Assembly (NCBI GenBank): GCA_001600635.1
Contig: BCKL01000020.1
Span: 62,001-126,000, forward strand
Direction: 5' to 3'
Length of the DNA: 64,000 bases
Origin: Leucosporidium creatinivorum
Taxonomy: Eukaryota; Basidiomycota; Microbotryomycetes; Leucosporidiales; Leucosporidiaceae
Below the pieces are notes generated by a model. That model searched no databases. It saw only the letters and a list, made by a program, of their open reading frames with translations, and was not told the DNA's origin. The first letter of the stretch is position 1, and each line of letters opens with the position of its first letter. Shown in pieces: positions 1-10,130 of this stretch. The translations under genes were made by a program, and so were the position numbers.

Positions 1-594
1 GCGAGCATGATCTCCTCCCGACTTTCCCACCGAGAGCCTGGCGTCGGCCAGGACATGATTGCGATTCAAGGGGTCGGATCTCGGCGATGAGGGCGGAAGC
101 GAAAGGACCTGCAAATGGGGATCAGAGGCTCAGCGCCATTTCTTATGCAGGTCTAGGAGCTCTCTCTGCACTCACCGAGTGTCGACCGCAAATCTTCCCG
201 AGCAGCAGCCGGGCCGTGAGAGCTCGGCGAAGAGGGGCGGAGGCTGTAGGGCGAGATGCAGCTGTCGAGAGTGTGCTGCACCAGTGACGGATGATACTGA
301 GGTGGCTCAGAGCTGTCGTAGACTGACTTGAGCGAGCGAGATGCAAGAAGGAGAGGAGCGAGCGCGCTCAGACGGACGTCGAGGTCGCTGAGAGCGACGA
401 AAGGGGGTGTTCGGCTTCAGCTGAGCTGTCGGAGAGCAGTGGGAACATATTCACAACGTCTTAGAGCTCTTCGGTGCTCTGTTAGGCTTGAAGAGCAGCG
501 GCTGCTTTCGGGAGCTGAGAGGGCAAGAAGCGAAAACGCGCCGGCAGCTTGAGCTTCTACGCAACCTCCTCGTCCACTTCGAATCGACTACAGG
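1..594. other. 5' flank of the DEAH helicase gene, no gene seen
   Basis: This stretch lies upstream of the helicase start codon. The open frames across it are short, overlap on both strands and match nothing I recognise. It probably holds the promoter and 5' untranslated region, and possibly the end of a gene outside the window. Confidence 0.5.
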
Positions 595-3500
595 ATGCCG
601 CGCAGTCTCTCACTCGAAGCTGGATCGGCCTCGCCTGCTCGCCGTCAACGCCAGGGCTCACCACCAGCTCTGGCGCACAAGCCTAAACGCGCAAAGACGG
701 CTCACTTCGATTCCGACGACGAGGCAGAGGCTAAGGCTAAGGCGTCCAGCTCGGCTGTCAAGGGACTCAATGGAAAGATCGCTGGGAAGCTTTCGCCCGC
801 GCTCAAGCTAGCTAGGAAGCAGGAGGCCGATAGGCTGCTCGAGGGAAGGAAGCGTCTGCCCGTCTATGAAGGTGAGTTGTAGCGAGGTACTGCGGGTAGC
901 GGAGAGCTGTAGCAGGCTGTTCGCTACTTTCTCGAGCTGCTCAGCCTAGCTAGAAGTCTTTGCTGATCCTTCTTCGCCGAGCAGTTCGCGCCGAAATCAC
1001 GAAGATGGTGGCGGACAACGACACGGTCATCATCATTGCCGACACGGGATCAGGAAAGACTACTCGTAAGTCTACGTTTCTTGCTTGCATACGCCGCTGC
1101 TTCACCCGAGTCGAAGCTGCCCAAAGCGACGAGCAACGCCGGCTCGCTTGACCCGCTCGCAAGCTCTCGCAAGCTGTACGAAGGCTGACCTCTGTTCCCT
1201 CGAACAGAAATCCCACAAGCCCTCATGCGCTCTTCTACCCCCTGCGACGCTCCTCGTGTCGTCGTTACCCAGCCTCGTCGAGTCGCCGCCCTCTCGCTCG
1301 CCGCCCGTGTCGCCGCCGAGGTCGGCTGCGGTGTAGGAGGACTCGTCGGATACACCATCCGATTCGACGACAAGAGTACTAAGGGCACTCGCCTCAAGTT
1401 CGCCACCGACGGAGCCCTCCTCGCCGAGATGCTCGCCGACCGAGATCTCGAGCGCTACGATATTGTCGTCCTCGATGAGGCCCACGAGAGGAGTCTGAGG
1501 ACTGACATGCTCATGGGATTCCTCAAGGATATTCAGAAGAGGCGGCGGGACAAGTTTGAGCTGTGGGAGAAGGAGGTCAAGGGAAAGGGAAAGGAGAAGG
1601 GCTCGGATGCGAGGGATCCTTCGCCGCTCAAGATCGTCGTGATGAGTGCTACTATCGACGCCAAGCGCTTCAGTGACTTCTTCAACGCGTGAGTCTTTTC
1701 TATCATCTATGTCAAGAAGCCAGACTGACCCACTCCGCTGCAGAGCCCCCGTCGTCTACGTCAAAGGTCGCCAATTCGAGGTCGAGGTCCTCTACGCAGA
1801 GGAAGCTCAGGCGGACTACCAAGAGGCTGCTCTCAAGACCATCTTCCAGATCCACATGAAGCGTCCACCAGGCGACGTCCTTGTCTTCCTTCCTGGTAAG
1901 CTCCGCGATCCTTCTCCCGTCTCGCCAACCGAGACTAAAGCTCTCCTCGTCAACAGGCCAGGACGACATCGAGTCTTTGACCGCCTCCATTAATACCTAC
2001 ATGAAGGATCTTGGGACCAACTACCCCACGAAGGACAGCGTGAGTCGGCCTTCCCACAATGCTCCCTCTCGCCCGGTGCTGACCCATCATCTCTCTTCAG
2101 ATCCTCATTTGCCCGCTTTACGCCAAGCTCGCTCCCAGTGAGCAAGCCAAGGCCTTCGCTCCCGCACCACCAAACACTCGCAAGATCATCCTCGCTACCA
2201 ATGTCGCCGAAACCTCCGTCACCATCCCCGGCATCAAGTACGTCGTCGACACGGGTATGGCCAAGGAGAAGCAGTATCACGCTTCTGTTGGTGAGTTGGC
2301 TCTCTGCTTGTCACCTCCAGCTGTAGCTCATCTCTCGACTCGCAGGCATTGACTCGCTCGTCACCGAGAGCATCTCGCAATCTTCGGCGATGCAGCGTAC
2401 GGGACGTGCTGGTCGTGAAGTATGTCCTTCTCCCTCTGTCGCCTCGGATCCCTCACTGATGGTCTTCTTTTCAGGCCGCCGGCATCTGCTTCCGCCTCTA
2501 CACCGAGAAGGACTTCCTCGGCCTCGAGAAGACGACTAAGCCTGAGATTCAGCGCGTCAGTCTCACCTTCGCCATCCTCCACTTGCTCGCCGCTGGGCAA
2601 GAGGACGTATGGAAGTTCGACTTTATGGACCGGCCGTCTAAGGACTCGAGTGAGTTCTCCTTCTCTCACACTCTCACAGCGCTCGCGCTTACGCCCTCCT
2701 CTCACAGTCACGGCCGCTCTCCTCACTCTCCACGGCCTCACCGCCATCGACGCCAAAGGTCGCATCACCGCCTTCGGTCGTCAAATGGCCTCCCTCCCTC
2801 TCGAGCCCGTCTTCGCACGAGTCCTCCTCGTCTCCTTCGCCGAGGGCTGCCCATCCGACGTCATCGACCTTCTCTCTCTCCTCGGCTCGCGCGACAACCT
2901 CCTCGTCAACACCGTCTCCACTCGCGATGCCGCCAACCTCGCTCGCAAGAAGTTCGTGCACCGAACCGGCGACCACATGATGCTTCTCAACATCCTCAAG
3001 GCGTTCGAGGACGTCGAGAAGGATGAGAGGAAGACGTGGTGCAAGGACAACTTTGTCAACCTCAAGTCGATGAACCAGGTCTTGCAGGCGAGGGGGCAGC
3101 TGAGGGAAAGGTGTGAGAGGCTCCAGCTGGATTGGGAGGTTAGCGCGGGAGATGATGCCGAGCCCGTATTGAACTCGTTGGTGGCGGGTCTGTTTGCCAA
3201 CACCGCGCTACTGCAGCCCGATGGCAGCTACCGTCATACGACGTCGAGGAGGGTGAGTTTCTGTCCTCTTGCTCCATCTCCGCTCGCCCCAGCTGACCTC
3301 CTACTTGCCCTACAGCTCATCAACGTTCACCCTGGATCTACCATGCACAACAAGAAGGTCTCCGCGATCCTATACGACGAGCTGGTCAGTCGTTTTCTCT
3401 CGCTCATTGCGAGCTCGGCGCTGACTCTCCCTCTCACAGGTCCTCACCACCAAGACCTACGCTCGCGGCGTTTCTTCCATCACGCCTAACTCGATCCGCA

Positions 3501-3613
3501 CCAAGGCGCCTGCTGTGTTTGGTGGTGAGTGCTGTCGCTGGCAGCTTAGCGTTCCGCCGAGAGACTGACTTCTTCCACCTCTCCTCGCCTTCGCTTCTGC
3601 AGGCAGCAAGTGA
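595..3613 (+). CDS. DHR2: DEAH-box RNA helicase, Dhr2/DHX33 type
   Basis: The gene has about eleven short introns and encodes a protein of roughly 700 residues, the usual size for yeast Dhr2 and animal DHX33. In order one can read a basic N-terminus, the Walker A motif GSGKTTQIPQ (its codons joined across an intron), TQPRRVAA, the DEAH box (DEAHERS near 1475), SAT (VVMSATIDAKRF), the TNVAETSVTIPG motif, and the QRTGRAGR motif split by an intron near 2420. The C-terminus carries HA2 and OB-fold sequence ending INVHPGSTMHNKK and SSITPNSIRTKAP. Family members work in the nucleolus in ribosomal RNA processing, so that role is inferred. The start at 595 precedes a basic, serine-rich leader and joins cleanly through the first intron (872-984) to the helicase core. 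The last exon adds only three codons, ending at 3613. DHX33 and Dhr2 are treated as one orthologous group here, and other DEAH subfamilies are less likely. Confidence 0.88.
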
Positions 3614-3954
3614 GGCAGCGATAGAGCAGTACATTCATCAGTTTGTTTTTCGAGCGCCTGATGCTCTGCAACGAGGATGCTGTCCCCGAGCTACTGCAGA
3701 GGGCTCCAAACGAGCTCGGCGAAGGTGCGATGGCGCAGAGAGGCGAGTCGAAATGTGTGCTCAGCTCAGCCCGAAGGAAAGGAAGAAGCACTGGCCTCAG
3801 CAATAAGCGAAGTCCTCTGTGCAGGAGCATCAACTCTCGACAGCTTGAACCTCTCGCTTCGTGGCAGGGGGGCGACGAAGCTCGAGTCGCTCGCCTCTCT
3901 CCCTCCTTCCTCATCTTGCTCGTCCTCTCGCTTCTCGACTCGCGCTCTACCAAG

Positions 3955-4702
3955 ATGGAGAGGAAGCTCGTCAGAGGCGTATGGGTGGAGCATGTGAGTT
4001 CTGTAGCCAAGCGAGACGACGAACCAGCTGACTCGTCCAACGCTTTCCTTCCCTCTCCTCAAGGCCAATCTCAACATGATGCAAGCGATGGGACAGCTTG
4101 GCGAGGCGCTAGTCAAAGCAGAGAGTATAGTGGGTCTTTCCCAGCTCTCCGGGGCGAACTGCTGGCTCAAGTTTCGGCGCCTTCGCAGAGGAAGTACGCG
4201 GCGGCAATGGAACGAGAACGCCTCTGGTTCAAACGCAGGAACGATCTTATGCAGCAGAAGCTCGAGGATGTTAGACGGCTAGTGGAGGACAAGGAGAAGG
4301 AGGAAGCCAGCGGCGGCAAGGTGCAGCTCCACTACGACGGCAGAGGTTTCGGCCGCTTGCTCCAACCGTGCTGTGCCGAGGCGTACAATGCTATGTCGGA
4401 AGGAAGTGAGACGGAGCTCAGCTCCACCGGTTGTGACTGGTGTACCGAGATCAGACAGCTTCCAGGGTTTCCTGCGCAGGAGAAGGAAGAGGCTTCGGAG
4501 ATTCCCAGCTTGCCTTCCTGGAACTCGGAGAGGCATGCGCTGGAGGTCTTGATGCGTGGAGGAGAAGGTGAGCTCAAACTTGCAGGAGCCTGAGAGCAGG
4601 GAGCGGATAGCTGACTCCTCTCCATTACGGTTCGCAGACTCATCGCCGAACTACGCTCGCTTCGTCGCCTACCCTTCTCGCTTCGGCAAGACGAGCTTCT
4701 GA
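3955..4702 (+). CDS. Unrecognised small protein with a coiled-coil segment
   Basis: A spliced model reads MERKLVRGVWVEH, a first intron (GTGAGT donor, CTGACT branch, CAAG acceptor), a short exon with MMQAMGQLGEALVKAES, a probable second intron of about 50 bases, then a long exon with a charged helical stretch (RKYAAAMERERLWFKRR). A last intron near 4570 with a CTGAC branch leads to a final exon ending YARFVAYPSRFGKTSF. The frame stays open through every junction and the splice signals match neighbouring genes, which is the main reason to call it. I do not recognise the family. The second intron is the weakest part of the model. It lies on the same strand just after the helicase gene, with its own upstream gap of about 340 bases. 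Confidence 0.5.
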
Positions 4703-4969
4703 TGTAGGTCAGCAATGAGTCGCACTCCACCTGAATGCTCACCTCCGTCACGTCGACCTCGAGACCACCTGGCTGACCTCTTTTCCCCCTTCGCAGGCCG
4801 TCGAGATCCCGACCTCAAGCTCGGCCTGGCCCCGTCTCTCCCTCCTCTGCTACGGACTCGCTCGAAGCCTCGTCTTTCGACTCGTCCTATTTTTCGTACA
4901 TACCGGATCTCACGTAGCTAGCTCTGTACACTCTTGCACCTCGACTGCGATCTTCGGCGCTCGAGGCAG

Positions 4970-6331
4970 ATGGATGGACGTCGAGAGAGGCGAGCCAGTT
5001 CGAGGCAAAAAGCTGTCCCTGCGGTGTTACAAACCATTTTACTCACTACCGTGCTTCACGACGATGGACGGTCGGATACTGAGCACCAGAAAGCTCGTCG
5101 AGAAGCTCGGCGCTCGGCGGAGGGGCAAGAACCGGAAATCAAGGGTTTGCAGCATCGTAGTAGAGCTCAGAGTTTGCTCTCTAGTACACTCGAGCTGACT
5201 ATCAGCGGCGAAGCCTATCTGCCAGACGTACCGGAGGTGCGAGTCCAACTAGCAGCAATGGCCCTCGTCACCCGGAGCTGGCGAGCTCCATCGCAGGAGT
5301 TATTGCTCTCCACCTTCTGCACACCAAGCATCTTCTGGGTCTGGGAGCGGTTTCTCCTTCGTTGCGCTAGGCCTACTTTCCCTCCTCTGCGGCACCTCTA
5401 TCGGCTGCAGCTCGCTGTCGGCGCGGATTCGGCGGACCAGCTCGCGCTTCTCCAGCGCGAGAGCATTCACGTAGAAGAGTTGCGCGTTTCAGGCAAGACA
5501 CTCAAAATCGGCGCGACTCAAGCTTCGATCTTTCGGAGTGCGTGTTGTCCTCTCAGTGCCCCGAAACCGTACAGAGCTGACCCAAACTCTCGTCCAGATC
5601 TTCGGCGACTGAAACTGCAGGCTTCTTCGATCGACGTCGCCGACTCCTTGGATACATTCAACCCTCTCATGCTGAAAACACTATGCATCGACTCCCGTCT
5701 CCCCAAGCTCTCATCCTTCCTCACCCCGCTCTCTGTCATCTCCCCTGACCTCACCAGCCTCGAACTCGACCTCTCGGCCAGCCCTCTCTCCAGTACACAC
5801 GACGCTCCATTACAGGAGATCGCCCCTCACCTTCGTCAGCTCAAGCTGGACTACTCCTCGCGGGTGGAGTATCGTCATCAAGGGCGTACCCTCGTTCGCA
5901 GTCGAATTATGACCGCCGAACCGCACGACACATTCGACTTTGCAGCTTTCCTTGCTGCCTGCACATCTCTCGCGGCATACCACTCCCGAAAGCAGCGTCC
6001 TACAGACCTGCTCAACCATCTCTCCAACCTCCCGCGTTCTCTCCTCTTCCTGGACGTTCGAGTCTACGTCGAGAAGCAAGGCGAGGTCAACGACTTCCTC
6101 GAGCGTATCCCGGATGTCCTCGAGTTGGGATGCATGGCGCAAGTACGCCGATGGAGGTTCACCTGGCAGTGCGAGCATCGTATCATGATCCTCCAGAAAA
6201 CGCAGGACTCGTGGAAGGAAGCTTGCCGAGCGCGCGGGATTGAGCTCCGTGGGGTGCGCGCTACTTCACGGGTAAGCTGCCTTCCCCTTAGCTCTCATGG
6301 CTCAAAGCTGACCCTCTCTCCTACAGACTGA
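4970..6331 (+). CDS. F-box family protein 1, degenerate F-box, cassette 1 first gene
   Basis: This is the first of eight local paralogues. The body is clearly family-like: VTRSWRAPSQELLLSTF, then an intron at about 5538-5597 (GTGCGT donor), then LRRLKLQ and leucine-rich stretches, ending with the signature CRARGIELRG. The usual N-terminal F-box (compare MAVIQDLPPEILYRIFEL in the 29335 gene) is not visible. Only a weak trace, LLSSTLELT, sits where it should be, so the start given is just the first in-frame ATG. Near the 3' end the block encoding RGDERYFT in paralogues is one base shorter, which shifts the frame before the terminal intron. It may be a decayed gene or a diverged one with a changed C-terminus. 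If expressed, loss of the F-box helix would be expected to stop Skp1 binding. Confidence 0.55.
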   Translation: MDGRRERRASSRQKAVPAVLQTILLTTVLHDDGRSDTEHQKARREARRSAEGQEPEIKGLQHRSRAQSLLSSTLELTISGEAYLPDVPEVRVQLAAMALVTRSWRAPSQELLLSTFCTPSIFWVWERFLLRCARPTFPPLRHLYRLQLAVGADSADQLALLQRESIHVEELRVSGKTLKIGATQASIFRSACCPLSAPKPYRADPNSRPDLRRLKLQASSIDVADSLDTFNPLMLKTLCIDSRLPKLSSFLTPLSVISPDLTSLELDLSASPLSSTHDAPLQEIAPHLRQLKLDYSSRVEYRHQGRTLVRSRIMTAEPHDTFDFAAFLAACTSLAAYHSRKQRPTDLLNHLSNLPRSLLFLDVRVYVEKQGEVNDFLERIPDVLELGCMAQVRRWRFTWQCEHRIMILQKTQDSWKEACRARGIELRGVRATSRVSCLPLSSHGSKLTLSPTD

Positions 6332-6560
6332 TCGCTCAATCACTACGGAGGGTGGGCCTATCTCTCCTCTCCCTTTGAAGCGCTCGCTGGCCCTTGGCGC
6401 TGACCTCCTTCACCTCGCAGGCGGGCTGAAAGGATGGAGCGATGTACAAAAGAGCGAGAGCAGCTGGGCAAGACACGAGATACCCCGGCCGTGCGATGGA
6501 GCTGGCTCTGTACCCTAGCCTTGCAGCGAGAGCGAGAGACGGCGAAGGAGGCTCGGCGAT
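6332..6560 (+). repeat. Family 3' block after F-box gene 1, with probable 3' UTR intron
   Basis: The segment matches those following the F-box genes at 19588 (minus), 28289 (plus) and 37257 (minus). It begins in a 25-base micro-exon that carries the usual stop, followed by a donor reading gtgggcctat and an acceptor ending cctcgcag. Further on is a shared run around gcgagagcgagagacggcga. It marks the first gene of each two-gene cassette. Confidence 0.6.
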
Positions 6561-6639
6561 GGTCGACTGGCGCTCGACGAGCTGCGAGCTCGATCGGGAG
6601 CACTTGAAGCTCAGCAGTAGGGGAAAATGTAGCACGACT

Positions 6640-7260
6640 TCTCCAATCCAGACCAGACGACCCTTGAGCTGAAAGGAGAACAGCAGGAAGCCGAGTACGG
6701 GGAGAGGCGAGCCGAAGCTGGTTGCGCCGAGGGGGAGCAGAAAAGCTCGTCGTGGTACGGCGGCACTCGATCCCCGCTCTGCACTCCACCACATCTCCCA
6801 CCGACCACCTCGCCCAGGTCGAGAACACCCCTCTTCCCCTCGCCCTCTCCGCTCGAACCGCCCCAAGCTTAGACGTCCGTTTGCTCCTTGCCCTCCCACC
6901 ATTCACTTGACTCGTCTCGCTCGTTTCGCCCGCTTCAACATCCCGCTCAGCTGGGCACAAAGGACAGCTCTACTATCAATCTCTACCACCCTCGCCCGCT
7001 TTCCCCTCGTCGACGGAGCCGCTCGAGAAGCTTGGCGGGAGGACAGGACCGCGTGCTGTGCTGAGAGAGACGAAGCTGCTGCTCGGAGTCGACAATTGCT
7101 GCTGAAGGTGAGTAGTGTTGCTCTGCTGGAGAGTATGAGGTGTTGTGTGTGTGCTCTGAGGTGGCTAGGAGGGTGAGAATAGACGAGCTGGAGCGCTGAG
7201 GAGGGTTCAGTCAAGCTGGGACGGGAGAGCTGATGCGTGGGAGGAAGCTGGAGAGCTACA
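6640..7260 (+). repeat. Conserved leader block upstream of F-box gene 2
   Basis: This non-coding block recurs upstream of most of the F-box genes (about 18815-19290, 28600-29160, 36470-36950, and in shorter form 20985-21250 and 26610-26900). Recognisable parts, in order, are gctgcgccgag, agacgtccgtttgctccttg, gacagctctacta, the run ending ttgctgctgaag and then a gtgagtagtg donor. A GA-rich acceptor follows near 7240. It most likely holds the promoter and a non-coding first exon with a 5' UTR intron. No conserved reading frame crosses it. Confidence 0.6.
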
Positions 7261-7366
7261 TAGAGACTCTCCCGAGCGCATAGTTGACCTCTCATTACCG
7301 GCCAATAGCTACATCGGCTTCTCTCATCCCCCTCGACCCGTCGCCGAGCTCCACACCTCGGCCGAG

Positions 7367-8535
7367 ATGGCCGTCGTCGGAGACCTACCACCCGAGCTTC
7401 TCTACCGGATCCTCGAGCTTACGGTCCAAAAGACGGAGCCCCACTACGAGGAGCCAGAGACGAGGAGAACTTTCGCCAGTGCATCACTCGTGTCGCGAAG
7501 GTGGCGAGCTCCCGCGCAAGGACTCCTCGCATCAACACTCTCGGTGGTCGCCGCGTGCGGGCGCTGGATAGCCTATATAGACGTACTCAACAACCCTGGT
7601 AGAGCGTCACCGAAGCGGCTGAAGTGTGTACTGGCTAGCCCCAGTCAGGAGCTGGCAGACGAGTTCGCCCTTCTCCAGCGCCACAATGTCCGTATAGACG
7701 AGCTGTCGTCATCAACACGCCTTTACAAGCTGATACGCAGAACATTCAGATCCTCCAGAGTATGCCGGTCTTGATGAACCACTAGCACGCTGAGCTTCTA
7801 CTGACCACCCACTGTGCTCTCAACAGGGCTTCGGCGTTTGCTCCTGTTTGCGCCCATCGAGGTAGATCAGACTGCTCATGTGGAAGGTCCTACGTGGTTG
7901 GAGTACCTCTGCCTTAGCGCCAAGGTACCCGCCGTCCCTTCCTTCCTCCTTCCCTTCTCTACTTCGGCGCCTCGCCTCACGTTCCTCGAGCTCGACTGCT
8001 GGGACCACTCCTTCCAAGACGCTTTCCAGTCACCCCTTATCGAACTCGCTCCTCGACTCGCCCAGCTCCGGCTCACGGTCTCCATGCAGAGCCCCGACGT
8101 CCAGCAATCGGACATCCAAAAGCTCAAGTCCTTCCTCCGCGCCTGCACCTCCCTCACCACCCTCCGTCTCTGCAACCCTACCGGCAAGACGGTGGTCCAA
8201 GTCCTCTCGCTGCTACCCTGCGCTCTACTCTTCCTTGACGTCTGGGCTCTCACGCACACGAAAGGGACTGTCGGAAGATACGCAATGGTGAGCGACGTCG
8301 GCGAGGCGTTCGACATGCCGTGCATGGCACAGCTACAGCGTTGGAGGATGACGCTGGAATCGTTTGATGAACCTGCGCTCGGGAATTATGGTGGGCGGGA
8401 GTGGGCTGCAGCTTGTCGGGCTCGAGTGATCGAGCCTCGCGGCGACGAGCGCTACTTCACGGGTGAGCTGTGTGCATCTCTGTTCCCTCCCTCCCTCCCG
8501 TCGCTCCAGGCTAACTCTCTCACGCTGAAGACTGA
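7367..8535 (+). CDS. F-box family protein 2, cassette 1 second gene, probably frame-broken
   Basis: It starts with a clear F-box helix, MAVVGDLPPELLYRILEL, followed by LVSRRWRAPAQGLLAST. After the central intron (donor gtatgc near 7758, acceptor aacag near 7827) come GLRRLLLF, leucine-rich stretches and CRARVIEPRGDERYFT. The terminal intron (gtgagc to ctgaag) then brings in AC TGA, giving a D and a stop at 8535. The segment from the ELSSS codons to the central donor is one base shorter than in the paralogue at 27165, so exon 1 and exon 2 do not join in frame by the family pattern. This is either a one-base sequencing or assembly error or a true frameshift. A role as SCF substrate adaptor is inferred from the F-box only. 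Confidence 0.65.
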
Positions 8536-8974
8536 CGACCCGCCGACTACGAACGGTGCGCATGTCCTCGTCTCTTTCCCGCCTCGGTCATCCTTGGGAG
8601 CTCGGCGCTGACCCTCTTCGCCTTCGCAGAGCCCCCTGGAACGGTCGCTCGGTGCACAGAGGTGCGGAGGCTAGTGTGGAGAGGAGTAGATACCGGTGGA
8701 GATGTGCGATGTAAACTTGGCTTTTGGTACCGTACATAGCTGAGCCGCTAGCGAGGTGAGCAAGGCGCAGCGAACCGATTCTTCGCTGCTGCTCTGCACC
8801 TCCCTCCTTCGCTCCTCCCTTCTCAGCGAGCGCGTAGCGTGAACTACCTCTGCATCTATTCGTAACAACAAATAATCTCGACCCTCACCTCCTACGCTAC
8901 GCTGGAACCCATCTCCGCATCACATCACCCATCCCTCGTCCGGCGCCCCGCCCAACTCCCGCCCCAGCGCCCAA
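8536..8974. other. Convergent gap between F-box gene 2 and the G-patch gene
   Basis: The left part continues the family 3' pattern: the micro-exon ends in gaacg, a gtgcgc donor follows, then a ctgac branch and a ttcgcag acceptor near 8630. The rest is low-information 3' flanking sequence shared by two convergent genes. Confidence 0.5.
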
Positions 8975-10044
8975 TCACTCGCTCTTCCCCCCATTCTCCT
9001 CCTCCCTCAGCGCCCTCCTCACCACCTTCCTCAACCTTTTCTCCTCCTTCTCCGCTTTTCGAGCTGCCTTGGAAGCGGACTTGGAGTCATCCTCGTCGGC
9101 GGAGGGGTCGGCGGTGGTTGGGGTGGAGCGGGAGGATTGAGAGGACTTGGACTTCTTGGTGGTGGGGAGAGAAGTGGAAGGGGAGCGGGAGCGTTTCTTG
9201 GAGGATTTGGATTTGGATGCGGGTGGTGGTGGGGAGACGAAAGTCGAGGTGGAGGGTACGCCGAGCGCCGAATCCTGCTCCTCCTCCTCCGTCTCTACGG
9301 GCGTAGCTGCTCCCGACCCGGCGGCCGAGTTAGCAGCACTAGCACTAGCACTAGCCCTCGCCTCCCTCCTCTTCTGCCGAATCGCCTTCCTAATCCTCTT
9401 GCCCTCCAAACTCGCCTCGGACTTGTTACTGCTCTTCCTCTCCTTGCCTCCCTTGCCCTCCATCTCTCCCCTCCCCTCCCCCTTGGCCGCCAGCTCTACT
9501 TCCCGTTCCCGCTTAATAGCCTCCTCCGCCGTCCCTCCTACAACCTTTCCCCTCAGGAACCCAGCATAGAGTTGTCGTCGCGCCTGCTCGATTTTAGCAG
9601 CGGCGAAGGCGTCCATGTTGATCCCTCCTCCGCCTCCTGTGGTGGGAGCAGAGGTGTAATCGTCGGGTTTAGGACGAGGAGGAAGGGGAGAGAGGATGCC
9701 CGTGGTGGTGCGGTGGTGCGGGTCTTCAGGCTGCTCGGAGGGAGCGCCGAAAAAGAATGCGAAAGCGTCAATAAACAGCTCGGCGCTGTAGTCCAGCAGA
9801 AAGAAAAGAAAGAGAGACGCACCTTGTCGGTACTAGTACTAGCTCCTGCTCCAACTTTACCCGCTACGTTTTTGAAGACCATCTCCCACCAAGGGAAGGC
9901 TACATCCCTATCCTTTCCCAGTCCACTGAGGCTCGTCTTCTTGGCCACGGTGACGGGTTTGGCTCTCGAGCCCTCGTGTAGGCCAGTACCTTCTCCTTTC
10001 CATCCTAGACCTTTGAGGTAGTCGCCTGGGTTGAATTTCGACAT
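8975..10044 (-). CDS. TMA23: G-patch nucleolar protein, Tma23/GPATCH4 type
   Basis: The N-terminus reads MSKFNPGDYLKGLGWKGEG, a G-patch start, followed by TGLHEGSRAKPVTV and a tryptophan-pair motif DVAFPWWEMVFKNVA. This arrangement (G-patch, then WWE-x-x-F) is typical of yeast Tma23 and animal GPATCH4, small nucleolar proteins linked to ribosome biogenesis. One intron near 9730-9820 separates this from a long C-terminal region that is lysine, serine and glutamate rich with many basic runs, consistent with nucleolar localisation. The gene is divergent from the SCOC-like gene with fewer than 100 bases between starts, so the two probably share a promoter. Confidence 0.8.
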
Positions 10045-10130
10045 GTGTTATGTAATCGAGAAGAGGTTGAAGAGGGAGGGAGAGAAGCGAATGAATTGCG
10101 GGTTGGAAGAGACGACAATAGCGGAGAGGA

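Noticed and set aside
4795-5198. Open frame with a hydrophobic stretch between the small gene and F-box gene 1
   Set aside because: It has no supporting splice structure and overlaps the start of the F-box family match; it is more likely flank.
6640-7260. F-box leader block as a transposon or LTR
   Set aside because: I saw no terminal repeats, no target-site duplication and no transposase or polymerase frame; the block always precedes an F-box gene.
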